Position numbers and translations under genes: made by a program
The notes under the pieces: model-generated
What the model saw: only the letters and a program-made list of their open reading frames with translations
Databases searched by the model: none
Told to the model about the DNA's origin: nothing
In this document: piece after piece, positions 45,795 to 54,090 of the stretch
Position numbering within the stretch: position 1 is the first letter of the stretch
Layout of the letters: the number at the start of each line of letters is the position of its first letter
Origin: Ferrimonas lipolytica
Lineage (GTDB): Bacteria > Pseudomonadota > Gammaproteobacteria > Enterobacterales > Shewanellaceae
NCBI RefSeq assembly: GCF_012295575.1
Contig: NZ_CP051180.1
Location: 620,001-684,000 of the forward strand
Length of the DNA: 64,000 bases
Direction of reading: 5' to 3'

Positions 45795-47309
45795 TCAAGC
45801 GTCGCGGCAACTCAGTTGCACTGGCGCTTGCAGGCGCCGCCTCAACGTTCGCGCAATAGTATCAATCATCAAATTAAGCAGGGCGCAGGCGATAATCAGC
45901 ACCAATGCTCGATCAAAGCGCAACTCCTCAAAAGCCGAGTCAACATAAAAGCCTAGTGTGGTGATCCCTAGGAATCCCAAAATGGCGGTCTCTCGCTGAA
46001 TGATCTCCCAGCGGTACAGTAACCAGGTGATGAACTGAGGGTAGATCCGCGGTAACAGTTGATACAGGTAGAAACTGAGGCGACTAAATGGTGTCGGTTT
46101 GTCGTCAGTGCGAAACAGTAGGTTGTTGCTGTAGCCACCACAAAGGTGAGCAATGATGGCGCCGTTGTGTAATGCCAAAGCGATGATGGCAGGCAGTAGG
46201 CTCGGCCCAAGCAACAACAATGCTACAAAAGCCAATACAAACTCAGGGGTGGAACGGGTAATGATTAGAAATAGGTTCCCTAACACCCGACTCATGGCGC
46301 TAAATAACAGATAGTTGCGCAGTGGAAACCACAGTAACGCCAACATTGCGGTCGCAAGCAATGCTAGTTGACTGAGTAGCAGGGTATCGATGCTGCCCGG
46401 CAGGATCTGTTGTTGCCATAGTAGCGACAACCATGACTGCAGCTGTCCCAGTGATTGCCAACTGAAGCCTTCACCCCGCAGCGGTGCCGGAACGATGTCG
46501 TAGCTGATGAACTCCCAAACTAGGCTCCAGTCGACGCTGGCCGTGGGCGTTAGCGTCACCAGCGATACCGCTAAATAGAGTGGAATAAGGGCGCCACGAA
46601 ACCACCAGCGCATGGTGGCTATCAATAGATAAAATAGGTACAGCAATGCTGCGGCCTCACTGTAGTCACCTTGCCGAAAGGCGCTTTCTAGGTGAAATCC
46701 TAAGGTGGGTAAACCGACAAAACCGAGTACGATTGAACTACGCATGCCGCATTCAAAACGGTAACGTGCGTAGCTTACAATATGAGGCCAAGCGATGGGG
46801 AGCTCAGCGTATAGCCGCTGGCTAAGACGTTGATTGGAGCTCTTTGGTAGAGCAGCTAATGCTGCCTTATCAATCTCTTCAAGGATCTCCCCAAACACCT
46901 TGGTAAAGATCCCACTATAGGGGATCCAGAGGGCGAGTACTGCAGTAAGCGAAGATAGGCCAAACAGCTGTAAAAAGATCAGCGCCCAAAACAGTTCGTG
47001 TACCGAACGAATAACTGCCGCCACCATGCGTACACTGCGATGTTGGTAGAATAGGGCGCAGGTAAAGCCGGTTACTGCGGCCAAACTGATCCCTTGTAAC
47101 GCAAAAGCGACCGTATGAAGCAGCGCTTGCCATAGGTATTCGGTAGCGCCGAAATCCGGGGTAACTGCACCGGTGGCCATCCGTTCCAACGCTGTCCATG
47201 GAGATAGCTGAGTGGTCGCTAGATCGGCAAAGGGCAAACACAGCAGGGCGCTGATGGCGATAAGCAGTGATACGGTGCGGAATTGAATGCTGCGGCTAGT
47301 ACTGTTCAT
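45795..47309 (-). CDS. Fused ABC permease of the phosphonate/selenate type
   Basis: About 504 aa from ATG 47309; earlier in-frame starts lie inside the ATPase gene. Two PhnE-like permease units are fused: the first about 1-250 with GFVGLPTLGFHLESAFRQGDYS, the second about 255-500 with GFLGITTLGFYVDSAFEELRFDRA. Each of these is the family's repeated motif, so one chain supplies the whole membrane channel. Overlaps the ATPase end by 14 bp. Forms an importer with the next two genes. Confidence 0.85.
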   Translation of the reverse strand: MNSTSRSIQFRTVSLLIAISALLCLPFADLATTQLSPWTALERMATGAVTPDFGATEYLWQALLHTVAFALQGISLAAVTGFTCALFYQHRSVRMVAAVIRSVHELFWALIFLQLFGLSSLTAVLALWIPYSGIFTKVFGEILEEIDKAALAALPKSSNQRLSQRLYAELPIAWPHIVSYARYRFECGMRSSIVLGFVGLPTLGFHLESAFRQGDYSEAAALLYLFYLLIATMRWWFRGALIPLYLAVSLVTLTPTASVDWSLVWEFISYDIVPAPLRGEGFSWQSLGQLQSWLSLLWQQQILPGSIDTLLLSQLALLATAMLALLWFPLRNYLLFSAMSRVLGNLFLIITRSTPEFVLAFVALLLLGPSLLPAIIALALHNGAIIAHLCGGYSNNLLFRTDDKPTPFSRLSFYLYQLLPRIYPQFITWLLYRWEIIQRETAILGFLGITTLGFYVDSAFEELRFDRALVLIIACALLNLMIDTIARTLRRRLQAPVQLSCRDA

Positions 47310-47988
47310 GAGGATAGAGCGCCAACAGCTGGTTGCGACTGATTTCGCTGCTGAGCTGATCCAGTACGATACGACCATTGTTGAGGGCGATGATGCGCTC
47401 GCAACAACCAAGCGCCAGTTCAACATCGTGCAGTGCCACCACCATGGTGCGATGGGCAGCTTTGATCTGCTGTAACACCGTTATTGCGTGCAGTTCATCA
47501 ATAGCGGACACCGGCTCGTCACCAATAAAGATTGACCGTTGTTGGTACAGAGCACGGGCGAGGCTTATCCGTTGTTGTTCGCCACCGGAGAAGCGTTCTG
47601 CCGATTGATACAGGCGCTTAGGATCACCGTTTAACAGGCCTAAAGAGGTTGCTAGCACAGCTATCTCCTCAACATCTTGGCGCTTAGGACAGATAAGGTT
47701 AGCAATGTTAGCTAAGGTTGTACGTTGGTGAAGTCGCCCCATATAAACGTTGTTATAAAGGTTTAGCATTGGCACTAACCCTGGTGCTTGTGGGCACCAA
47801 CTTACCTGCTCAGCATGATGCAGGCGCAGCTGTTCAAGTAGGGTTGATTTACCGGCCCCGCTGGGGCCGATAATGGCAACGGCTTGGCCCTCGGGGATCC
47901 GTAAACTAACCTCTTTGAGGATGGTTTGCTGACCTCGAGTAACGCTTACCTGATGCAGCCTCAGTGCCACTGGGGCATCGTTAGCCAT
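47296..47988 (-). CDS. ABC ATPase, PhnC-like
   Basis: A 230-aa ATPase: Walker A GPSGAGKST, signature FSGGEQQRISLARAL and Walker B SIFIGDEPVSAID. The PhnC-like sequence LMLYNNVYMGRL region (NLYNNVYMGRLHQRTTLANI) supports the phosphonate-type class. Start overlaps the binding-protein stop by one base (TGATG). Partner of the fused permease and the binding protein. Confidence 0.86.
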   Translation of the reverse strand: MANDAPVALRLHQVSVTRGQQTILKEVSLRIPEGQAVAIIGPSGAGKSTLLEQLRLHHAEQVSWCPQAPGLVPMLNLYNNVYMGRLHQRTTLANIANLICPKRQDVEEIAVLATSLGLLNGDPKRLYQSAERFSGGEQQRISLARALYQQRSIFIGDEPVSAIDELHAITVLQQIKAAHRTMVVALHDVELALGCCERIIALNNGRIVLDQLSSEISRNQLLALYPHEQY

Positions 47989-48836
47989 CAGTCAATCAAA
48001 CCAATTGCTTGCGCCGTTGCTTTAATCGCTTGGTAATCGTCATTATTCGCAGCGATGAACTTGCTGCGAGGAAACGCCTGCAGCAGTTTGGGATCATCAA
48101 TATTCAGCAATGCTTGTTGAACCTTACTGCTAAAGTCAGCGCCGAAACGGCTGTTAATGTCGCCGCGAATGGTCCATTGATAGTCGGTAAACGCAGGGGT
48201 TTCCCAAATCACACTAACCTTGCTGGAATCGATTTTGCCGGCGGCTAAGGCGCTTTCCCACACCTTATAGTTAACTGCACCTATCTGGTAACTGCCAGCT
48301 TGCACCAACTCGATGGTGCGATTGTGATCACCACTAAAGCCAACCTTGCTGAACAGCTGTTGTGGTGCCTGCTCAAATTGCTGACGCAGGTAATATTCCG
48401 GCATTAATCGACCGGAGGTTGATCCTTTAGATCCAAAAGTGAAGGTTTTGTCTTTTAGCGCTGCTGGAAGGTTATCTGCGGCGGTTAAACCAGTACTGCT
48501 ATGGGCGATAAAATAGCTTTTGAAAAACTGATCTTCAAAACCCTGAGCAATGGCGTTGCTGCCTTTGACTCGCTGTCGTGCCTGCACTCCAGATAGACCG
48601 CCAAACCACGCTAGTTGTACTTGGTTGTTGCGAAAGGCAGTAATGGCAGCAGCGTAGGATTTCACTGGGACGTATTTGACCTCGACCCCAAGTTCATTGG
48701 ATAGATAGACAGCGACCTGATCAAAGCGGCTGCGGAGATTACTCTCATCTTGGTCGGGAATAGCGGTGAAGGTAAAGGTATTGGACAAGGCCAACGGGCT
48801 CAGCAGCAACAGCAGTGAGCAGATAAGCAAACGCAT
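47988..48836 (-). CDS. Periplasmic binding protein of the PhnD/putative-selenate type
   Basis: A 282-aa binding protein; signal peptide 1-18 (LLSPLALS). The mature N-terminus FTFTAIPDQDESNLRSRFDQ, then YVPVKSYAAAITAFRNNQVQLAWFGGLSGVQARQRV, is the PhnD-type fold. From memory this close variant is the group annotated as putative selenate ABC transporter binding protein rather than classical phosphonate PhnD. AAGGAA precedes the ATG. The substrate is open between phosphonate/phosphite and selenium oxyanions. Confidence 0.82.
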   Translation of the reverse strand: MRLLICSLLLLLSPLALSNTFTFTAIPDQDESNLRSRFDQVAVYLSNELGVEVKYVPVKSYAAAITAFRNNQVQLAWFGGLSGVQARQRVKGSNAIAQGFEDQFFKSYFIAHSSTGLTAADNLPAALKDKTFTFGSKGSTSGRLMPEYYLRQQFEQAPQQLFSKVGFSGDHNRTIELVQAGSYQIGAVNYKVWESALAAGKIDSSKVSVIWETPAFTDYQWTIRGDINSRFGADFSSKVQQALLNIDDPKLLQAFPRSKFIAANNDDYQAIKATAQAIGLID

Positions 48837-49125
48837 AGTAGATTCCTTGGTTAAATAGCAAAGAGTCGTTGTTAATTTAGTGTTATAGCGGCGCTCATGC
48901 TAACAGCAAACTATTTGTTTAGTTAGACAAATTTGTGAGTCGCTAGAGCAAGGAGGGAGTTAAGGTAAGCGTTGGTAAAATAGTGATGGCAGGCTAAGCC
49001 GCTTTAAGGCGGACCGTTAGTGATGTAATCGTATTTGGTTATCGTTATGGCTATTGTTGTCTTGCATAGATGAAAGATAACGACAAAAAGTACAGTGGGC
49101 AACGAATAGGGCCAAGGGGAGCTCT
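48837..49125. other. Intergenic region upstream of the PhnD-like gene
   Basis: AT-rich promoter region for the ABC operon, with a small inverted repeat (CCGC/GCGG, 48997-49010). Nothing else recognised until the small ORF at 49126. Confidence 0.35.
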
Positions 49126-49200
49126 GTGGTTACAGGAACGGTATCGGTAATTATTGGTATGGCGTTACTGTATTTTGGTATCAGCACAATACAAGTTTAA
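49126..49200 (+). CDS. Possible 24-residue single-span membrane miniprotein
   Basis: GTG-started ORF with AAGGGGA six bases before the start. The product is a nearly continuous hydrophobic helix (MVTGTVSVIIGMALLYFGIS then TIQV). Size and composition fit small membrane regulators or accessory subunits. It stands in a 529-bp gap with no other gene. Support is only ribosome site plus hydrophobicity, so it may be chance. Confidence 0.35.
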   Translation: MVTGTVSVIIGMALLYFGISTIQV

Positions 49201-49320
49201 ATTGATGTTTGCCGGTTAACCGCGCTTTGCAACGGTGGCTTCTTATCAGGAATTAGGCTCATTCAGGTTTTGGCCCATCGGCAATGGTTTGTTTACTGGT
49301 CGAGTAAAATAGGTCGAATA

Positions 49321-49364
49321 GCGAGCGTAGCTGTGAGCGTAAACGGCTCAACCGCTACGCTCGC
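49321..49364 (-). terminator. Strong hairpin downstream of the RegA-like gene
   Basis: A perfect 11-bp stem GCGAGCGTAGC / GCTACGCTCGC with inner pairing GAGCGT-AAACG-type, one base after the stop of the regulator gene. The following minus-strand sequence, TATTCGACCTATTTT, has only a weak T-run. Confidence 0.6.
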
Positions 49365-49365
49365 A

Positions 49366-49887
49366 TTAGGCACCTACGGGTCGTTTCTGTAGCTTCCTTT
49401 GCAGGGTACGACGGTGCATGCCAAGCTGCCGTGCGGTGGCGGAAACATTACCATCGTTGACTGCAAGCACCTGATGGAGGTGTTCCCACTCCAACCGTTC
49501 TGGCGACATTACTTCTTCGTCGAGTTGCTCGACCTCAGCGACATTACCATGCAACGCTTTCAGTAATGACTTGGTGTCCGCGGGTTTGGCCAAGTAGTCA
49601 TCAGCACCGCGGCGCATCGCTTCGACGGCGCTGCTGATGCTGGCAAAGCCAGTTAGCAACACTAAGCGCACTGACGGCAAGGCGCTGCGCAGTGGTTGAA
49701 TGAGTTCTAAACCACTGCAACCAGCTAGGTTCAGATCCAGCAATATGTGACTTGGCTGCGTTTGCCGTGCCTGCAGCAACACATCACACACTTGATGTAC
49801 CTGGACACAGTCAAACCCTTGTTTGCTGAGTCGTCGGGCTAGCGTGCCGGCAAAGGCAACATCATCTTCGATAATTAGTAGCTTCAT
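49366..49887 (-). CDS. RegA/PrrA/ActR-like response regulator
   Basis: A 173-aa two-domain regulator: receiver with D51 in ILLDLNLAG and Lys in YLAKPAD, short linker, and a Fis-type helix-turn-helix ending NVSATARQLGMHRRTLQRKLQ, the diagnostic RegA-class DNA-binding helix. In alphaproteobacteria this class controls respiratory and redox genes with RegB. The ATG overlaps the kinase stop by 4 bp. I leave the symbol blank because gammaproteobacterial members are named variously. Confidence 0.88.
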   Translation of the reverse strand: MKLLIIEDDVAFAGTLARRLSKQGFDCVQVHQVCDVLLQARQTQPSHILLDLNLAGCSGLELIQPLRSALPSVRLVLLTGFASISSAVEAMRRGADDYLAKPADTKSLLKALHGNVAEVEQLDEEVMSPERLEWEHLHQVLAVNDGNVSATARQLGMHRRTLQRKLQKRPVGA

Positions 49888-51140
49888 TGGCGACTCCGAT
49901 AGGGGAGAGTTACGGTAGCAATGGCGCCTTGGTCGCTATTGTTGCTCAGCTGTAAATGGCCTCCCAAACGCTCAATACTGGCATTGCTGAGCATGACTGC
50001 CATCCCCAAGCCCTGAGGGTTGTCGACCAAGCTTTGCCCTAGTGCCTGTAAACGTTGCTGATCGATGCCATTGCCGCGATCGGCGATGGATAGACAGACC
50101 TCTTCGTTACTACTTACATGCCACTGCATTGTCAGTTGGTTCTGATGCTGTTGCTCATTAGCACTGACCGCGTTTTGTGCCAGATTAAGCAATGCCGGCA
50201 ACAGCATTGCATCGGTTTTGATCTGGCCTGCTGGTGGTGCGTTCAACCAAAGCTGTTGTTGGGCTGGAAATTGCAAGTTGATGATGGCGCTAAGCTGCTG
50301 TTGCAACTGGCTTGTCTCGGTCCAACGCTGCTCATTATTACGCACGTCTGTCGCCAGCTGGCGGAAGTAATCGAGATGTTGGCCACAGTGCTTGATCGGT
50401 TCAGCTAACTCCTTTACCGCCGGACTGTCTGGGTATTCCTCTTGCAGCTCTTCAAATAACAATTGAATGGTACTAAGTGGCGTTGCCAAGTTGTGGGTTA
50501 CCTGAGCTGAGGCTGTGCCCAGAGCCAATAACTGTTCCTGGCGTAGCTGCATCTCCCGACTTTGGGCAAGGTGACGTTCGCGGGTGACGATCATCTTCGC
50601 CATGGTTCCCACCACAACACTGACGACAACGGCGGAAAGGAGGAAACTTACCCACATACCGAGGTAGTGCTCAGTCATGTCCATTTCGTGCATGACCATC
50701 ATCTTAGGCATGTTGTATACCAACAAACTGTATGCGCCGATGGCAGACATGGTGACGATAAACAGGTGCCCCAGTTGTAAGCATACACCGGCGAAAACTA
50801 CCGGCACTAGCAGCACTGAGACAAAGGCGTTGGTGGCGCCACCAGAATAGGCTAAAAGCGCGGTGAGTATAACCAGATCAAGCATGATCTGAATCATCTG
50901 GGTTCTGAGCCCAAGCTGAGTTCGCTGCCACAACAGCGCCATGCTGATAACGTGAATTGCTAAGCCACTGGTGATAATAACGGCTCTGCTTTCACCGATA
51001 CCGCCATAGCCTTGCCATAGTGGTAACAGTAATAAAATCAGGCCAATAACGGGTAACCAAATTGACCTAAAAAACAGCAACTTATGACAACTACTTGCCG
51101 CCGCAAGCGATTGACTGAGATGACGAAATGACAGTTCCAT
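49884..51140 (-). CDS. RegB/PrrB/ActS-like redox sensor kinase
   Basis: A 418-aa kinase with six membrane helices (about 28-180). In the second periplasmic-side loop GGATNAF (100-106) matches the quinone-contact motif GGxxNPF of RegB, with Ala for Pro. The H-box VTHNLATPLSTI has H216 (RegB: HELxTPLATI). C252 lies 36 residues later (IKHCGQHL), comparable to the redox-active Cys of RegB. The ATPase domain has DRGNGI and GLGMAVML. Coupled with the RegA-like gene; divergent from the copper receptor. Confidence 0.87.
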   Translation of the reverse strand: MELSFRHLSQSLAAASSCHKLLFFRSIWLPVIGLILLLLPLWQGYGGIGESRAVIITSGLAIHVISMALLWQRTQLGLRTQMIQIMLDLVILTALLAYSGGATNAFVSVLLVPVVFAGVCLQLGHLFIVTMSAIGAYSLLVYNMPKMMVMHEMDMTEHYLGMWVSFLLSAVVVSVVVGTMAKMIVTRERHLAQSREMQLRQEQLLALGTASAQVTHNLATPLSTIQLLFEELQEEYPDSPAVKELAEPIKHCGQHLDYFRQLATDVRNNEQRWTETSQLQQQLSAIINLQFPAQQQLWLNAPPAGQIKTDAMLLPALLNLAQNAVSANEQQHQNQLTMQWHVSSNEEVCLSIADRGNGIDQQRLQALGQSLVDNPQGLGMAVMLSNASIERLGGHLQLSNNSDQGAIATVTLPYRSRQ

Positions 51141-51205
51141 AAGTTGTCCCTAACGGTGAAAGAACGCGCACTTTACTGCAAGCAATGTGACTTGCAAAGG
51201 GTTAG

Positions 51206-51224
51206 CTGCGACCGATTGTCGCAG
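51206..51224. promoter_or_regulatory. Inverted repeat resembling a RegA/PrrA box
   Basis: CTGCGAC, five bases, GTCGCAG: a perfect 7-bp inverted repeat containing GCGAC-N5-GTCGC, close to the GCGnC...GnCGC half-sites described for RegA/PrrA-type regulators. It lies 66 bp before the regB-like start and about 82 bp before the copper receptor, so it could govern either. A weaker repeat, TGCAAG-N8-CTTGCA, lies at 51177-51196. Confidence 0.5.
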
Positions 51225-51305
51225 TTGTTTAGGTTTTGCTGGGGCGAGTCACGAAAATCCGTATAACTGCAATTACTTGGTTGATTTACATGGATAGACC
51301 TCCTG

Positions 51306-53273
51306 ATGATGAACGTAAAACTGATGACAATGGCTGCGGCAGTGCAATGCGCTATGTGGGCACCACAAGCCTTGGCAACGGAAGGTTGTGGTGATCGTAG
51401 TTGCGATGAAACCATGGTAGTTGTGGCCGATACCATGGATCGAGCATTGACCACCGTGGCCGATCCCAAATTACCACGGCAGCCGATCCCAACCTTTGAC
51501 GGCTCCGGCTTTTTAAAAACCATTCCAGGTTTTAACGTAACTCGTAAAGGCGGTGCCGGTGGTGACATCAGCTTGCGCGGTATGGCTGGCTCACGCATCA
51601 GTGTTATTAACGACGGTCAGCAGATGGGCGGCACCTGTGGTGGTCGTATGGATCCACCGACTAACTATATTGCGCCAGAAACTTATGAACAGGTAACCGT
51701 AATTAAAGGGCCGCAAACCGTTAAGTACGGCCCAGTTGGCAGCGCCGGTACAGTGTTGTTTGAGCGTGATCACTTTGGTATGGATGAGCAGGGAGTGGAA
51801 GGCCGCGCCTCAATGACCGTCGGTAGCAACGACCGTCTTGACTACGTTACTGAGCTGAAGGTTGGCGATCAGCAGCATTACTGGAGTTTGGATCTCAACG
51901 GCTCAGAAAGCGACAATTTTGAAGATGGCGATGGTAATGAGATCCAATCCCGTTATGACCGCGATAATCTTAATGCCGCTATCGGTTGGACCCCAACCGA
52001 AGCGAGCGTAGTTGAGCTAAATTATGGCGAGTCCAGCGGTGAAGCGGAATACGCCGATCGTGCTAACAAAGCGCGAGTTATTGATAATGAAAACTGGTCA
52101 CTGTTGGCGAAAACCGATATTGACCACCAATTCTTGCGCGGGCTTGAGTTCCTAGGTTATTGGAATGAAAACGACCACATCATGGATACCTTTGATACCG
52201 GTGGTGACGACGCCTCGGGGGTGAACCCTCGTCGTACTACTTACGGCGCGCATCTGTGGGTCGAGCTTGAACTGAACCTCAACTGGCAGGCCACTATAGG
52301 CGTTGATTTCATTAACTCAACTCAAGATATGCGCAGTGGTAGCTCGCTCAATGAGTTAGCAGCAGCGGCTTATAAAGACGTGTTCTCGCAAGAGAATATC
52401 GGCATCTTTATCGAATCAGAAAACGGCATAGGCAACGGCAGCCTGTTTACCGGTTTGCGCTATGACCAGTGGCAAACTGAGCTTCATGGCACTTGGGCCG
52501 GCGGCGATAAAGACACCGATAACAACGATGACCTGTTTAGCGGTTTTGTGCGTTACCAATATGATATTGGTGTGCACCAGTATTACGTCGGTCTTGGCCA
52601 CTCTGAGCGTATCGCCGATTATTGGGAAACGATGAAGTTCGGCAAAAAGCTCGAACTGGATACCGAAAAGACCAATCAACTTGATATCGGTTGGATCTAC
52701 AGTGGCCCAATTGAGCTAACCGCTTCGCTGTTCTACGCTGATCTGCAAGATTATATCTTGATTGATACCAACTCAGCTCCGAACGCCCGTAATGTTGATG
52801 CCACATTATATGGTGGTGAAGCCTCGGCAAAATACAACTTCAGTGACCACTGGAGTGCGGTAACAACGGTTGCTTACAGCCACGGTGACAATGACAGCGA
52901 TGACGTAGCACTGGGGCAAGTATCACCGTTGGAAGGGCGTTTAGCGGTTAACTACCAAGCTGAAGCGTGGTCGTTTGGTGCCCTGTGGCGCCTTGTTGAT
53001 AAACAAGACCGTGTTGCCGAAGGGCAAGGCAATATCGTTGGCCAAGACCTCGGTGAAACCGCGGGTTTTGGGGTGTTATCGCTTAATGGGGCTTGGGATC
53101 ACTCCGATGCAGTCAGCGTGAGCTTTGGCATCGACAACCTGCTTGATAAAACCTACGCAGAACACATTGCTAAGAGTGGTGCTGGCAACGACGCGCTGCC
53201 AATCAACGAACGTACTGAGCAAGTCAATGAACCTGGTCGCACCGGCTGGATTAAGTTGAGCTACCAGTTCTAA
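51306..53273 (+). CDS. TonB-dependent copper receptor (OprC/NosA-like)
   Basis: A 655-aa outer-membrane receptor: signal peptide about 1-24 (PQALA), plug domain with ISLRGMAGSRISVINDG and GGTCGGRMDPPTNYI, the latter typical of the OprC/NosA copper-receptor group, then a beta-barrel ending in WIKLSYQF. The mature N-terminus has CGDRSC, a possible metal ligand pair. NosA/OprC supplies copper for nitrous-oxide reductase and other cuproenzymes. No good ribosome site precedes the two adjacent ATGs. Divergent from the RegB-like kinase, which suggests redox control. Confidence 0.88.
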   Translation: MMNVKLMTMAAAVQCAMWAPQALATEGCGDRSCDETMVVVADTMDRALTTVADPKLPRQPIPTFDGSGFLKTIPGFNVTRKGGAGGDISLRGMAGSRISVINDGQQMGGTCGGRMDPPTNYIAPETYEQVTVIKGPQTVKYGPVGSAGTVLFERDHFGMDEQGVEGRASMTVGSNDRLDYVTELKVGDQQHYWSLDLNGSESDNFEDGDGNEIQSRYDRDNLNAAIGWTPTEASVVELNYGESSGEAEYADRANKARVIDNENWSLLAKTDIDHQFLRGLEFLGYWNENDHIMDTFDTGGDDASGVNPRRTTYGAHLWVELELNLNWQATIGVDFINSTQDMRSGSSLNELAAAAYKDVFSQENIGIFIESENGIGNGSLFTGLRYDQWQTELHGTWAGGDKDTDNNDDLFSGFVRYQYDIGVHQYYVGLGHSERIADYWETMKFGKKLELDTEKTNQLDIGWIYSGPIELTASLFYADLQDYILIDTNSAPNARNVDATLYGGEASAKYNFSDHWSAVTTVAYSHGDNDSDDVALGQVSPLEGRLAVNYQAEAWSFGALWRLVDKQDRVAEGQGNIVGQDLGETAGFGVLSLNGAWDHSDAVSVSFGIDNLLDKTYAEHIAKSGAGNDALPINERTEQVNEPGRTGWIKLSYQF

Positions 53274-53302
53274 CCCAGTAACAATTCGACCCCTGCTAAG
53301 TA

Positions 53303-53329
53303 AAACGTCACTGCTGTGGCGTTTTTTTT
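53303..53329 (+). terminator. Intrinsic terminator after the copper receptor
   Basis: A 7-bp stem ACGTCAC / GTGGCGT (one wobble), loop TGCT, then eight T. MITE copy E begins directly after the last T. Confidence 0.85.
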
Positions 53330-53613
53330 GGCTGTGTACCAACTAAGTGTTGTCCTTTCCTATGCAGTTAAAGCACCGGCTGAGCAAGTTTTGATCCAAC
53401 GGGTTAAGCACTACCGCCGTTAATCTTCTGCGACCTAAGGCAAAGGGGGCGGAGCTCCCCTTTGGGTGCCGTAGCCACCGCGACATCCTCCCCCCTAATG
53501 CATACAAGAATGTGCCGTCGCCACTGCGACATACCCCACCCTAAAGCACCGCAATCGGCACAGCCCAAGGCTTGATATAAGCCTCAACATTTAACTTAGA
53601 CAGCGCTTTTTTT
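53322..53613 (+). mobile_element. MITE-like element copy E in a terminator T-tract
   Basis: Element body 53330-53605 (276 bp), plus orientation, starting GGCTGTGTACCAACTAAG and ending in decayed AGACAGCG. Flanks T8 and CT7 match at seven of eight positions. The central part is rearranged relative to copy A: one palindrome arm is missing and a GCCGTAGCCACCGCGACATC segment is present twice in variant form (53468-53490 and 53515-53535). Confidence 0.82.
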
Positions 53614-53705
53614 GGTTGTGTTGTCAGTTAGCTACTGAGGTTTGTTGTAAGTGAACTGCGATAACAGGTGGCATTACTTCACCTTGGCAGTGCCGCTGCT
53701 TTTAG
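53614..53705 (-). repeat. Degenerate partial MITE abutting copy E
   Basis: GGTTGTGTTGTCAGTTAGC, then TACTGAGGTTTGTTGTAAG, aligns with the other end of the family (GGCTGTGTCGTAGTTAGC, then TGTTGAAGTTTATCTTAAG), and GCTGCTTTTAGCAC near 53694 echoes GGTGCTTTTAGGGG. The rest is lost. It is separated from copy E only by the T-tract. The remaining leader to 53814 shows nothing further. Confidence 0.55.
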
Positions 53706-53814
53706 CACACCGCCGATACATTTTTGTGGCTAATGGCCGCGGTTTACTAGACTAGTAACTAGTAGAGCAAGGCGGCTGTGATCTGCCTAACTGAGTCAAC
53801 AGGGGAGCGTTTAG

Positions 53815-54090
53815 ATGAAACAAGTAGTCGCCAAGGTATCTGGAAGGGTACAGGGGGTTTGGTTTCGCGCAAGCACAATGCAACAGGCTCGCTCGTTAGG
53901 GGTGACGGGCTATGTGCGTAACCTCAGTGATGGCTCGGTTGAAATCCTCGCCCAAGGTGGCGATCTGGCGGTTGAGGCGCTATTAGATTGGGCTAACAGT
54001 GGGCCAGAGCACGCTACCGTCAATGATGTCTTAGTGAGTGACTATGACGGTAGCGATCTCTATCTCGACTTTGAGATTAGCGAAGGGTAG
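53815..54090 (+). CDS. acyP: Acylphosphatase
   Basis: A 91-aa enzyme that hydrolyses carboxyl-phosphate bonds. The signature VSGRVQGVWFRASTMQQA contains the catalytic Arg, and GYVRNLSDGSVEI contains the catalytic Asn. Length is normal for the family. GGGGAG precedes the ATG. Its end overlaps the convergent csiV end by 14 bp. Confidence 0.94.
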   Translation: MKQVVAKVSGRVQGVWFRASTMQQARSLGVTGYVRNLSDGSVEILAQGGDLAVEALLDWANSGPEHATVNDVLVSDYDGSDLYLDFEISEG

